Assembly: GCA_011947345.1 (NCBI GenBank)
Contig: JAAVTG010000142.1
Location: forward strand, 300,140 to 364,139
DNA: 64,000 nt
Source: Phytophthora quininea
Lineage: Eukaryota; Oomycota; Peronosporomycetes; Peronosporales; Peronosporaceae
Direction of reading: 5' to 3'
Both the position numbers and the translations under genes were made by a program. Positions within the stretch are counted from its first letter, which is position 1. Every line of letters begins with the position of its first letter. Shown piece after piece: positions 33,933-45,045 of this stretch. The notes beneath the pieces were generated by a model. The model was not told the origin of the DNA and ran no database searches. It saw only the letters and a list, made by a program, of their open reading frames with translations.

Positions 33933-35569
33933 TTACACGACGTTGCGGAGCGTCCGGTTGCCTGAGTTTAGTCTCTGGTAGTTCGCTCGCTTGCGGCCAT
34001 TCTTGATGGCGACCGCAGTGAGTGCAATGGCCAGGCCGAGCACGGCTGGCAGGGACAACCAGAGCTTCGACGGGCTCGATTTGGAGGCGGGGTGTGGTCC
34101 GACGCATTGGCCCCGGACTGAACGCGTGCTTCCTCCTCAATCGCTTGGACCACAACAAGACCAGCGTCGATCTCGTCGTCGTCCACCGGGTAGGTGAATG
34201 CCTTGCACGCACCGTCGCCAAACACGAAGCACTCGAAGAGGTTCAGGCCGTGGAGAGGACGCACGGCAGGCACCATGTGGCCTGCGCCCTTGACGGTCTT
34301 GAACGTGATACCGTCATACTTTTGCACGTAGCCAGCAAGTTGCCGGTCGGGGCCAAACCACGCGCGCCACTTCTCGGTGATCCGCAGCTTGAGCCCTTGG
34401 CCACCGATCCAGCGCTCAGTGCCGATAAAGTTTACGACCGAGTCGGCGTCACCGCTGTAGATCAGCGCCTTGAGTCCGCGACCAAGAATGTTGCGGTACT
34501 TGGGCAGCGACGACGGGCTGGACGCATAAAGATCACCGACGGGGTCGCTGCAGCCCTTCCACTGGATCGGGTCGGCTCCATTTTTGATCGCGTGGATAGC
34601 GACTTGAACCTCGTGCGTGTTGAGATACAGGTGCGTGAGGGTATCGGCGCAAGCTCCAATGTCGCCGCGGTGAGTGGGAGAGGTCTGTACGGACGGCTTA
34701 GCTCTCTTCCGTAGCGCTTTCGCCTGCGTGTTGTCCAGGAGGCAGACATCACCGTAGATGAAATACGGGTCCAGATGGTCAGGGTTGGCAGCCGTCTCCG
34801 CCTCCTCGAGAAGCTGCTCGCAATCGCTCGGACAAGGCAGATCGCTGAAGAGGCAGCCGATGTGCGCTCCGCAAACCACCTTCATCTTCTCGTAGCTCTC
34901 GAGCGACACCATGGCGTGCGAGTAGTAGTAGTCGATGTACGCATTGCCGTCGATCAAGTTATCCGTGAACGGGTTGCCGATGGCAAAGCCCTTGAAATTG
35001 ACACCGTCGATCGGCTTCTCCAGCAGCAGATCCACCAGGTATGGGATGTACATACCAGCGTAACTCTCGCCAGTAACGAAGAAGTCCCGTCCTCGGAGCT
35101 CGCTGAACTCATTGAAGAAGAGCCTGACAAACTCGTGCGTCTTGGCCGCCACCGTGTCGTCGTTGTAGTAGTTGGGGCCTTGCACGCTGCCGCTGAAGCC
35201 CACCCCCGCGGGCGACTCGAGCCACACCATGTTCACCTGGCGGTTCCACGAGTAGCGATTCACCTTGATCGACATGTCGTCGCGAACCACGAACGGACCG
35301 TTCTCGGTGAAGAGGCCGCCGAGACTAGAGCACCCGGGGCCGCCGTTGAGCCACAGCACGATCGGGTCATTGTCGGGTTTGCTCTGACTCTCGGCGTACC
35401 AGTAGAAGAGCTTCTCCTTTTGTTTGAGCTCCAAGTGGGCCGCGTAGTGCTTGAACGGGAGCTGCTTGGTCAGCCCCGGAAGGTTCCGGACCAGCGTGTC
35501 GTCATGCCTGGCGTCGGAGACCGCAGCAAAAGCCGCCGCCAAACTTGCGACCAGCTGCAGGAGCTTCAT
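33933..35569 (-). CDS. Serine carboxypeptidase (S10), membrane-anchored, copy 2
   Basis: Tandem paralogue of copy 1, about 540 residues. Start MKLLQLVASLAAAFAAVSDA (signal peptide). Catalytic segments WLNGGPGCSSLGG, VTGESYAGMYIP, LIYSGDADSVVNF and KGAGHMVP are intact. The uninterrupted frame stops at 33968 with a Ser/Pro/Arg-rich tail. A neighbouring frame from about 34085 encodes a clean transmembrane helix (LWLSLPAVLGLAIALTAVAI) and basic tail (NGRKRANYQR), just as in copy 1, ending at a TAA at 33933-33935. The real protein therefore probably carries the membrane anchor and the assembly has a one-base error near 34090. CCAAT (minus orientation) at 35702-35706, 133 bp upstream. Confidence 0.92.
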
Positions 35570-35789
35570 CTTCACGAGGGAGAAGCGTCAATGCCAGTCA
35601 CTGCCAAACAAAGAGTGGCAGGATGAGCAAACACAGCAGGATCAGGTGTGGATCATAAGACCAGAAGACGGCGCATCCCAGCTGGTTTTTACGAAGTCAT
35701 GATTGGTCGGCAACTTCAACTTAGCCTATACAAAAGCTTATAGTATTGTAGTCGACGATCTTTCCGTTGACCTGCAACAGTTCTCTACG

Positions 35790-38685
35790 TCAATCTCCTT
35801 TGGCTTCGCTGGATGGGGCTGCAGCAGAGTTTGCAGGTGTTGGATTGATCCCAGGGACCAACGTGGCGCCTTTGCCCAGGCGATCGCAGACGATCGTAAT
35901 GTGCTTCTTGAGCCGCTTGGTGTCCTCCTGCATTTGCAGCTCGCTAGTCGCCACAACGGGGCTGCCTCCTTGTTTGCGGCTGCTTGGCCAGCACAGTTCG
36001 CAGCAGTTCCGTCATGGCGCAGTCTGTCCGCTCCTCCCAGCCTTGCTCTACGGCGCCGCTGTCTGCCGTCTCGTTGACGATAGGAGACAAATACGCCTCC
36101 AAAACCCGCGCGTCTTCATCGCTCAAATGGAAGCGGAACTTGATCAGCATTAGGATGAGCGACACGCAGCACGAAAGGCGGTTGGCTGCACGTTTGATCT
36201 TCCCTTCCACGGCCTCCATGGCGTGCGACAATGAAATGAGCTGGTCGTACGTGCCGTGCAGCAACACGTCCAGGAAGTTCACGGCCGCCGGACTGCGGTC
36301 TTTGTAGCGCACCAGAAGCCGCTTCTGAATCACGCGGAATTGATGAGCTCTGTCATTCATCTGCGCCGCCAACTCCAGCTTCTCCTTCCGCAGAGCAAAG
36401 TGCGCGTCGATGGCGCCAAAAAGTCGGCGAGGGGTAGTGGCTCCTGGTAAAACACCTCCAACGTCGACTGACCGGACGACGTGCTGGTCTCTCCGGCATT
36501 GGCATCTCCGCCCACTTTGGCGTCTGCATCCCGCTCTTTGTCGTCGAAGAACGAATGAAGTCGTGTTACAAGCTCGTTCGAGACCATCCAAAGAGCTTCG
36601 AGTTCGTTTGACTGGATACGGTAGCGACCCGCATTTTTAGAGACCAGAATTGTAGCCTCCACGCCGTTGTAGTACTGGAAACTCAGCACATTTGTGCCGG
36701 ATCCACCAGCTACCACTTGTTTCGCCCACTCCGGAGTGCAACTCGGCTGATGAAGCATGTCTTCAAACAAACTCGCAAGTTCTAGAGGCTCCTGGTTGGT
36801 CTCGAGTGTGAATTTGAAGGTGCTGGACTTGACAGGAGGCACAAGGCGACACACCATACACATCGGAAGCCGCACAACGCACTGGGAAACTCGCGGCTGT
36901 CCTGTCTCGAGCGTGTACGATGCAGAAATCGTGACCGACAGCGACATGGGCATGGCATCCGAACTGGGCTGCAATATCACTGGAATAATGAGTGGGGTTG
37001 ATGCCTTGCCGTCAATACTCCCGATCACAAAGGAGGACTCGCTGGCTATCACGTTCTCCGGTGTTGAGACAGACAAAGTCACATTGGACACCCGCGTAGC
37101 TCCAGTATACGTGACATACACGCGCATGGAAAGTTGTGTGTTTTTGATGGAAGAGTCAGGCTGGTGGCCTCCACTGCGGTTGAAGTCATCGCTTCGGTCA
37201 GGCACAGCATCGAGGATTGCTGGCACCTGCGCTCGGATCAACACGCGGTCTTTGGGCTCCGTTCGCCGCTCGCCCTGTGCGCGGCGAATGACATTGAGAA
37301 GCTGCCGATGCTCCTCATCCATCTCCTCGTAGTTTATCTCCTTTGTGTCGGGTGCAACCACAGTCGAAGATGGCGGGTCGGTGCCCATGTAATTCACGCT
37401 GAGTGCTCCATCCGAGTCCAGACTCACGATCAAGCCCTCGATGCCTCCAAACTCTGCGATCTGAATCGCCACAGGAACTGTTGACGAGCACGCGGACCAA
37501 ATGAGCGCCTTGTCCTTGAAGATATTCCACAGTCTTGAGTGACTCGCTATGAGCAAGTTGTCCAATGCTCCGTTCCGATCGTTTGGCGATGCCCACCGAT
37601 GGTATGGACAAAACGCGGACGGGTGGAAACCCAGACGCTTTTGCAGATAAATTTCACCTTGAGGCTTGATGCCGAACAGCGTGAACTCACTAAGAACGAG
37701 GATGTCAAAACTGGCGGGTGTTTCCTGGTACGAACACCTCGCCACTCGAATATCCACAACTATTTCGCCAATATTGAGCTTCCAGTCGCAATGCACCTGC
37801 GTTGAAGACGACGAGCTGTCGTGCTTGCTCTCTTCTTTGCCGTCGTCATCTAATGCATTTCGTTTTTCTTGAGAGAAGCCGACGCCAGCACCTGATAGCG
37901 GTAGCACTCCAGCTGCAGATCCGAGGTCGAGGCGATCACCGCATCCATCCCTGGAGCGTAGCAGAGCGCGCCTGGTAGAAAATTGTTATTCAGCGGCTGC
38001 AAGAACGCGAACCTGTCCTGCTCGAAGAACTGCAGTCGTCCGTCCAGTGACTGCACGCAGAGATGGTCCTTCTCTGAGCGTGGAGTGGCTCCAGTTCCTG
38101 AACTCGAATGAGCGGATCCGAAGGGTCCGTAGATGAAATTGTACGCTGTAAAATGCTCTCCGTCGATGCCCAGCAAGTGCTCGTAGCGCAGCGTGATCTT
38201 GAAGTAGCTGGCGGCCATGCCACTGCCTCCCATCCCTTCCACCACATAGACGCCTAGACGCCTCGGCTGGAGAATTGCCAGCGCGAGAATGCGTTGGTTG
38301 CTGCAGCAAATAGACACATCATAGCGTCAATATCACATCGGGCAGAGCTACGATTCAGGAGAGCTGCCACTGACGGGATGAAGTAGCCCAGATCCAGCTG
38401 CAGGATGGGTCGACGCAGGTTCTCCTCCAGCAGCAAGTGCTCGATACGGAAGTCGCTCTGCGTGGGGCAGTACACGCGCAGCACGCCGTTGAGACTGCCA
38501 GTCACGATCTTGACTGGTGAGTGGACAGCGTCAGAAACGGGTCAACTGCAGTAGCTGCCAATGCGATTCGTACCGTGTCCGGACGCGTCGTTGTCCACGT
38601 TGCCTACCACCAGCGATCCGGGCGTGTACTCCTCGTCGCGCTCGCCCTTGGCGGCCCACCACTCACGCACCTGGAAGAGCGACAT
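35790..38685 (-). CDS. BBS9: BBS9 (PTHB1), BBSome subunit
   Basis: Subunit of the BBSome, the coat complex that moves membrane proteins in cilia and flagella. The N-terminus MSLFQVREWWAAKG, then LVVGNVDNDASGH and VKIVTGSLNGVLRVYCP joined by a 60-bp intron (38514-38573), match the BBS9 beta-propeller start. A second intron (38301-38374) links YFIP to NQRILALAIL. Further matches are HLCVQSLDGRLQFFEQDRFAF, DWKLNIGEIVVDI and SVNYMGTDP. A C-terminal coiled coil (TSELQMQEDTKRLKKHI) is predicted. Frame breaks near 37865 (TTTTT), 36420 (AAAAA) and 35985 each look like one lost base. About 930 residues. Presence fits an organism with flagellated zoospores. Confidence 0.9.
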
Positions 38686-38779
38686 GGCCTCGATAGATAC
38701 TAGCGTCGTTTCGAGATCGACGTCGATTTTCCGCCAATAAGAAGTGAGTCCCTTCAAAACAGTCATATTTCCACTCAAG

Positions 38780-39634
38780 ATGATCGCTGTGGAGTCCGCC
38801 AGCGTGTCGTGGCCTTCGAGACGCCTCTACGAGAGCGCAGAGCGACCCGATCCCTGCGCCGCGCGGTTAACAGACGACTCAAGGCCCCGGTTACGAGTGC
38901 GGACGCCGTTAAGTGCCGTAGTGTAGCCATCTCCGACGCCGAAGTCTTCCAGTTCGTGTCGTTCCTGCTGTCCGCTCGAGGCTCAGCCACACACCCCCAG
39001 GAAGCAGCGCAGTTGATGCAGGCATTGGACAGCACCAACCCGAAGACCAAGATCTCGGATTTCGATCAATGGGACGATGAAAATAACCGCTACATGGTGG
39101 CTCACCGCGCTGGAACCACCGTGCAGACGTTCGTGCTGGTCACGTACCGACCCAAACTCATCCTACCACTGTGCATGGCATCGGCAAGACGAGCAGTGAG
39201 CTTTGTTCACGCGGTGGTGGCGCTGGTGACTGCCAACGCCTACATCTCGACGCTGGGGGCGGCCACTTTCTGTGTCGCCACTTGGACCGGTCCACGCTGC
39301 TGGCCAAGATGCAGATCGGCATCTCCATGGGCCTGCACGACCCGATTCTTGAGAGCAAGTGTCGCGTGAATTTGGCGTACAATGCGCTGCAGTTGGGGCG
39401 TTTTGGACGTGCCAGGAGGATCCTGCGCGAGGAGGAGAAGGTGGCCGAGAAACTGGACAGCAGGGAACTGCGCAACGTGTGCGTTGCCGCCACCGTGTAC
39501 TTGAACAAGCTGTACAATCTGCACAAGGAGCAGATGTTGTTTCAAAAACTGGCGGCGGCTCCAGTGATGGACGCCACGCACCGCACCTTCACGACAACTT
39601 TTATCGACAGCGGATCATTCGGTTGACCAAGTGA
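38780..39634 (+). CDS. Unrecognised protein, helical-repeat-like C-terminal part
   Basis: Family not recognised. Divergent from BBS9, 94 bp away. The N-terminus is unclear: the ATG at 38780 gives MIAVESASVSWPSRRLYE in one frame, while the longer downstream frame gives LRERRATRSLRRAVNRRLK and SDAEVFQFVSFLLSARG. The C-terminal half (LLAKMQIGISMGLHDP, NLAYNALQLGRFGRARRI, EEKVAEKLDSRELRNV, KLYNLHKEQMLFQKL) looks like paired helices of TPR type. Frame breaks are likely near 38810, 39168 and 39588; the last restores HDNFYRQRIIRLTK before the TGA at 39632-39634. Composition and continuity support a real gene. A cilium link through its BBS9 neighbour is only a guess. Confidence 0.5.
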
Positions 39635-40090
39635 CATCAAGTACGTCAGCTGCATTATTCCCTTGGATGTACGGTCGGATCACAACAAAATAGCAATGTT
39701 CACTGAGGATGAACTCGATGAGTTTGTTTTTGCAGTGACACTTAGCTGCAAGAGGTCGAATCGTTGCGGTTGTTGCGGAACGAGCTTCACGACAATCTGG
39801 AGTTGTATCCTTTCAAACGGTAGTGCTGAATTTGCCAATATTCTTGTTGGATAAAGAATTCGATTGCAACCGTTGAAGAGCGTTGACTTGTCCAAGGAGC
39901 GTGAGTATTTGCCTACTGCAGGAGGAAAACTGTTGCTGGTCGAGCCACGTGATCGTTAATGTTGAGTAACAACGCAAATCCTAGGCAGAGGTGATCAAGT
40001 CTCAAGAACGCCGTACATGTATTACTTCGAAGTATTCGCCAACTCGCAACTCCAAACAAACACACCTGCAAAACGCCAAATTCCAACAAT
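39635..40090. other. Intergenic, boundary of repeat-rich zone
   Basis: 456 bp, lower GC than the preceding genes. A short open piece (NELHDNLELYPFKR, near 39778-39822) has no match I recognise. No gene is called. Confidence 0.4.
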
Positions 40091-41087
40091 ACGGGAAACT
40101 GAAATTCCTCTACCGAGACGCGTCCGCAGGTGCCCGACAACTGGAATGCCGACAACATCGCTCCCCAGAAGGGCAAACTCGTCATCATCACCGGCGCCAA
40201 CTCGGGCATCGGATTCGAGACTGCGCTCCAACTCGCTCGCAAAGGGCCCACGTCGTGCTCGCCTGTCGTAACGAAGCCCGAGGTCTGGAGGCTGAGAAGA
40301 AGCTGCAAGAAGCGTTGGCCTCGACTGCTGACGCCGGTCAGGTGGAGTTCAAGATGCTGGACGTGAGTGATCTGGGCAGCGTGCGCAAGTTCGCGGACGA
40401 GTTCAAGGCCACGCACGACCGTCTCGACCTGCTGATCAACAACGCGGGCGTGATGGCGGTGCCGTTCGCCAAGACGGTGGATGGCTACGAGCGTCAGTTT
40501 GCGACGAACCACTTGGGCCACTTCTCATTGACGGCTCAACTGTTCCCTCTGCTGAAGCAGAGCTCTCTGTCTCGCGTGGTGAATGTTAGCAGTTTGGCTC
40601 ACAACAGCGCCAACCTCGCTCACTTTAAGCCCGGAGAGCTTGTACGCTCCGAGAAGGGTACAACGCCCCGGAGGTTTATGGAGACACCAAGCTGTGCAAC
40701 TTGTTGTTCACTAACGAACTGCAGCGTCGTATGACTGCTCGGAACGGGACGGGGGTGACTGCTGTGACTTGTCATCCAGGCCTCACAAACACCAACCTCT
40801 TGGCTGCGCCTGCTAACGAGAGAGGCTGGTTCGGCTTCCTCCTTTGGCGCTTCTACACGGTACTGCCGGTCTGGCAAGATATCCCCTCGGGGGCACTGCC
40901 CACGTTGTACGCTGCCACTGGCTCCGACGTCCAAGGAGGAGACTACTACGGTCCCAGCAAGTTCTTTGAGTTCTAGGGGCCCGTGAACCGAGTTCAGCAG
41001 AGACAAACCGCTCACGACAAGCCTGCCGCGAAAGTTCTTTAGGAGGACAGCGAGCGTCTCGATAAACTCAAGTTTGAGGTGGAGTAA
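40091..41087 (+). pseudogene. SDR pseudogene, mosaic of the 59.8 kb and 62.4 kb copies
   Basis: Degenerate member of the MGNSS-type SDR family. The position of the start codon reads ACG, and a TGA follows within four codons. The cofactor motif [22 protein letters not shown] and VNVSSLAHNS survive. Compared with the 59.8 kb copy it lacks one G in each of two G runs (40246-40248 and 40657-40659), breaking the frame. Near the 3' end two TAG codons (40975-40977 and 41039-41041) stand where the family has longer coding sequence ending KLKFEVE. From about 40740 on it is nearly identical to the 62.4 kb copy rather than the 59.8 kb one, so it is a recombinant. Loss of start plus stops make a pseudogene call safe. 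Confidence 0.8.
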
Positions 41088-43043
41088 ATGGCGATCGTAT
41101 GCCGTGGGAATCTCCAAGACCTTCCAGGAATATTTTTTAGTGATGTGGATGAAACCACAATCTCCACCCTCATTTGCGCCATCGAGAAATACATTAAAAG
41201 AAAAGAGCTAGCTACTCGACTCAACCGATTCCACAAACTTTGTTATCTCTGCCGTGATCCTGGCTAATTCCTACTCGAGCAGAAACGTTAGCGAAGAAAC
41301 CGGGCTGCTACTCCAGCAAATATTGGTAAAGAATTTCCTGCATTTGGTTATCTTGATCAAGATTATCGGCAGTTCAAATCGCAAACGCAAGGGCGGTCAA
41401 GCTAGCAGCTCGCCTGCCAGCAGCATCAGACCAAACTTCTCTGGAATTCGTCATGCAAAAATATGGTTGTTTGTATAAAATTCGTCGTGCACCTCGCACG
41501 ATAATTTCCCTACTGTACATCCAAAAATGTCCACTATACAAATCCAAGCCAAATCGCCGAAATGCAAAGAATCGTCGTGCAAAATGCAGGACGCATTCAA
41601 CGACGCAAGTAGTGGTACTAAAGACGTTTATAGGCATCTTTAATGTGTATTTCGTATTTTGAGCTCTCGAGCTAGTGTTCTCCACGTTAACTGATCTACT
41701 CTCTGTTCTCGTCCCTTGTTTTGACATAAGATGACAGCGCATGTTGGCTATTTATCTGCGTGAAAAAGGCTCTAGTCGATTGTGTACGGCTAAACACTCA
41801 CCCGATCCTCAAATAACACCGATTTTACGTGAAGTATTAATCGTTGGAGCTCATCCGCTTTTGGTCGACTGTAACATCGCTTCAGCCACTGTCCTCGGAA
41901 AATCGCGTCTGCCGGCATTACGTACAACTTGACCGGCATGTGCCTGTGCTCCGAGAAAAACTTCAATTCATTTTCAAATGGGATTGGTTTCATGTTGTAA
42001 GGCTATAATTGATATCAACGGCCGTTGGTCATATCTGTCAATTACAACACAAGCAAGGACACAGTTGAGCTAACCTTCAGCAAAGCTAGCGCACGCTGTT
42101 CCTGGAGTCTTCGCCCAATATTTTCACTGAGTGTAGATATTATTTTTGCGCCTTTTGTCCGTTGAAATTGCGGACGTGGCTGTCGTGCTTGGCTACGAGC
42201 AGCAGGCGCGGCTGTGAACGACCACCATTTGCTGCTGGGCGCCGCATGCATGCTGGTGCTAACGCGCCAGCATGCGTGCTGTTGCGGCTATTGTCACGAA
42301 CTCTGCCGAGTTCGAGCTCGGGTGATCCTTAATTGGCAAGTTTAAGAATGAATTGAGCGTGCAAACGTTAATGGAAGCTACCTACAGTCTACGTAGCCCT
42401 GTGGAGTGGCTGTTTGTGGGTGATAGCTGCATGAGAACATCGTGTGTGTCTCGAAGATGAATCAGACAGCAGCCAAAATAAGTAGTGGACTCCATGGCGT
42501 ACTGTCACAGCTATCGGCTGGCAGCGGATCGCATCCGAACCTTTATGCAAACCGTTAGTCACATCACAACTCAATCCACCATGCGCAACTCGCGCACGCC
42601 TCCAGTGCGGACTCAACCAAAAGCGGAGGCGCTGCGAGGGCCAAGAGCTTTGACCCCTTTGGGGTCCGTCGCGATAATATTCCTCGTCTTCATCGTCCAC
42701 GCTGACATCGCAGTCGCCGGAGTCGCTTACGCTGGTGATGTCTACGAGCCGCTGACGTAATCGTTACCCGAGCCCCCACCGCCGCTAAAGTCGCCATCGT
42801 CCACGTCGACACCGCCACGTCGTCCCCGTCGTTCATGCAGACCTTGACCACGTCTCCCAAGTCGTTCTCGTCCGGGTCGGTGTCGGGGCTATCAGAGTGT
42901 GCAGCTGGGACACTGCCAGCTCGCGTTGCAGGTGGGCGATGTTGCGCTCTTGTACATCACAGCACCGGAGCTTAGCGAAGAGCTCGCCTCGAAGCTCCGC
43001 GATATTTACCGCCCAACTCGCCAAGCGTTCTATTATTGCAATA
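41088..43043. other. Gene-poor flank of pogo element, no supported gene
   Basis: About 2 kb of lower-GC DNA with only short frames. A minus-strand piece (41790-41993) and a piece near 41500 look like old coding debris but are not recognisable. At 42650-42684 lies a palindrome followed by a stretch shared with 51891-51924. Confidence 0.4.
42650..42684 (+). repeat. Dispersed repeat motif B, copy 1
   Basis: A short palindrome (TGACCCCTTTGGGGTC) followed by CGTCGCGATAATATTCCT. The same arrangement recurs at 51891-51924 with three base differences. Probably the end of a non-autonomous element. Confidence 0.55.
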
Positions 43044-43068
43044 CACTGACGGACAGAATGCAACAGCC
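43044..43068 (+). repeat. pogo element terminal inverted repeat, left
   Basis: Begins CACTGACGGACAGAAT; positions 43048-43068 are an exact reverse complement of 44681-44701. Preceded by TA. Confidence 0.85.
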
Positions 43069-43172
43069 ACTTTCCCGCCGGGTCAACAGCTGTCCAGTGA
43101 TCATAGCCTTTTTATTTCAAGTAACGAATTAGTAAGAGTTTGGGCAAAAATTAGAGGCAGCTGTATTTTGCG

Positions 43173-44427
43173 CTAAAACTCGGTTTTGAGTGCTTTGTTA
43201 AAAGCACTGGTGACAGTGTCGGCCTTGATGGATTCCCAAGCGGCAATAGCACGCTTTATTGTAGCTAGCCGTTTTTCCTTAGCAGTCGTAGCTGTAGAGT
43301 TCTCGAATAGCCATAGCGCCTTGAGCTTCGCCTTTAATAGCCCCATGATACCGACGTCTAAGGGCTGGCACACGGATGTAGCATTTTTGGCAACGGCTGG
43401 AGAACTGCCATAAGCTTCTCCGAGACAATCGCCTCGGATTCACCTGATACATGGCATTCTAAGTTATCCACGAGCAGCAAAGCAGAACGTGTAATATGCA
43501 GCTTGAGTAAGGAGCGTAGGTTAAACTTCCACACCCGTGTGTCCATCCAGGCTTTAGTCTGCACAGTATAAACATGCCCTTAAAAATAAAATTAGCAAGC
43601 TGGTTTAAAAAAATAAAAAAACTGCGACTCACCTGGAGGGAATGTCGGTAGTTCTTCCTTTTTATCGTTCCATTTTGCTCTCCACGCAATATGAAAAGCA
43701 GTGGCAGCTTTATCCCGTCAGCACGAATCGTACAAACCGCGGTCAGGCGAGCAGAATGTTTCTGCTGAGCAGTAATAGCTGATGACTGTCCCTTCTCGGT
43801 CAAAATCTTGCCTGGCGGCGCATCAAAGTAGATGCCAGTCTCATCACAGTTAAAGACTTCGCAAGTGGCGTAGCTGGTGTAATTAGCCTTGAAAAGCTTA
43901 GCAAATTCCTCATGCGCTTCTAGTAAGTTCTCCTGTTTTTCCTATAAAAATGCCAAATAAATTTATTTAGTTACAATTTAGTATCATACCATTTTCAATA
44001 GCTTTTACCTTCAAGCCATGTGGCGTGCGCTGCGCGAACCCGTGCCGATATGCAAAACGTTGCAGCAACCTCAAAAGAGATTTATACGCGGTGAATTCAT
44101 CCTTCTTTGCCTTTGCATACTCCTCCAACCAGTCAGAGTGCTCCTGACGTACGTAGGCCGCCATCATCGACGCGGTGAGTGGTAAGGATTCAATCCGTGT
44201 GTCCTTCATGTAGGTGACGAGTTCTACTCTAAACGGGATGATCTCAGGACGACCAGGCGCTCTTGAGAGTGTCTTCTCACTGCCTCAAAAGTCAAAAATG
44301 TCGTCCTCGTTTTCCGCCACGAAACTAGCGTCCTCCGAGGAATATTTTAAGCCCTGGCTGCCTGGCGCTGACTGAGACCTTCGGTGGCTAGGAGTGCGTG
44401 TCGCTTCTGCTTAATGCTGTAGTGCAT
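43173..44427 (-). CDS. pogo-family transposase (DDE_1)
   Basis: Cut-and-paste transposase of the pogo/Tigger branch. N-terminal HTH (SIKQKRHALLATEGLSQRQAARA), then a CENP-B-type second DNA-binding domain (LPLTASMMAAYVRQEHSDWL...SLLRLLQRFAYRHG). The catalytic domain has FNCDETGIYFD (first Asp), LLLVDNLECH (second Asp) and CQPLDVGIMGLLKAKL (third Asp). Two introns appear, about 43942-44008 and 43573-43633. Frame breaks: a TGA or a lost base between the HTH and the CENP-B part (about 44288), and one lost A in each of two A runs (about 43665 and 43403). If the latter are sequencing errors the enzyme could be nearly intact. The start at MHYSIKQKR is provisional. Confidence 0.8.
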
Positions 44428-44680
44428 TCTCCGCTGTTTTGGCCGAGAGAAAACCTTGCCGAGGAGTGCCGCAATGGCGATCTCCTCTGGCTGCTGCAGC
44501 GCTCTATCGGGTGGTGGAGACTCCGCGGGGGCTCGGACGCTGCCTCCATTTTGCCAAATGAATGGAAAATAACAACTGTGATTTAGCGTTGCGACGCAAC
44601 ACTTTGAGTAGTCTGATTGGTTAAAAGAGATGGTCGCACGGTCCATATCGCTTTTTGCCCGTTTTTCGTCGAGTTTTGCT

Positions 44681-44705
44681 GGCTGTTGCATTCTGTCCGT
44701 CGGAG
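44681..44705 (-). repeat. pogo element terminal inverted repeat, right
   Basis: Reverse complement begins CTCCGACGGACAGAAT. The core matches the left repeat exactly; the first four bases differ at some positions. Followed by TA. Confidence 0.85.
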
Positions 44706-44707
44706 TA

Positions 44708-45045
44708 CCTAGTCGACCCAAGATCGACTGGTGTACCATTTTTGTGTATTTTATTTGCATCACATACATAGGTGCAATGATAATTTGCCCATTTCGAAAG
44801 TAACTACAAGTAGTAGAAGGCCGGATGGTTTACTGGGACTTCCGCTTGACCCGCTGGAAAACGGTGCATTTGACTAGATACAGGGAACACCTGTAGTTAC
44901 AAAGGGAGCGCTTTTTCGGGAGAGCAGAACCTAAAAAAACAAGGTCTCTCCCGAAATGCCGTGTCTTCCGCCGTGAAACTAGCTTATTTCGCGCGTTGAA
45001 GCCTCTTTACCAAGCCCATATAGAAGACACAGTCATACGAGTCCA
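44708..45045. other. Transposon-island spacer with dispersed motif A
   Basis: No gene. 44771-44802 (starting GTGCAATGATAATTTGCCC after one G) recurs with one change at 51859-51889, where it lies directly before motif B. Confidence 0.5.

Larger units (their letters stand above)
43044..44705 (-). mobile_element. pogo/Tigger-type DNA transposon, near-complete
   Basis: A 1,662-bp element bounded by inverted repeats and flanked on both sides by TA (42-43 kb side at 43042-43043, other side at 44706-44707), the target site duplicated by Tc1/mariner-superfamily elements. It contains a single transposase gene on the minus strand. The inverted repeats share a perfect 21-bp core (43048-43068 and 44681-44701) with four less conserved outermost bases. 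The near-identity of the repeats and the nearly open transposase point to fairly recent activity. Confidence 0.85.

Noticed and set aside
34022..35626. Long + strand frames (230 and 283 codons) over the carboxypeptidases
   Set aside because: Antisense shadows of a well conserved S10 gene with signal peptide and catalytic triad.
38780..38930. RRLYE-like stretch considered as an RXLR-type effector motif
   Set aside because: No signal peptide ahead of it and the spacing is wrong; no convincing RXLR or Crinkler effector was seen anywhere in the window.
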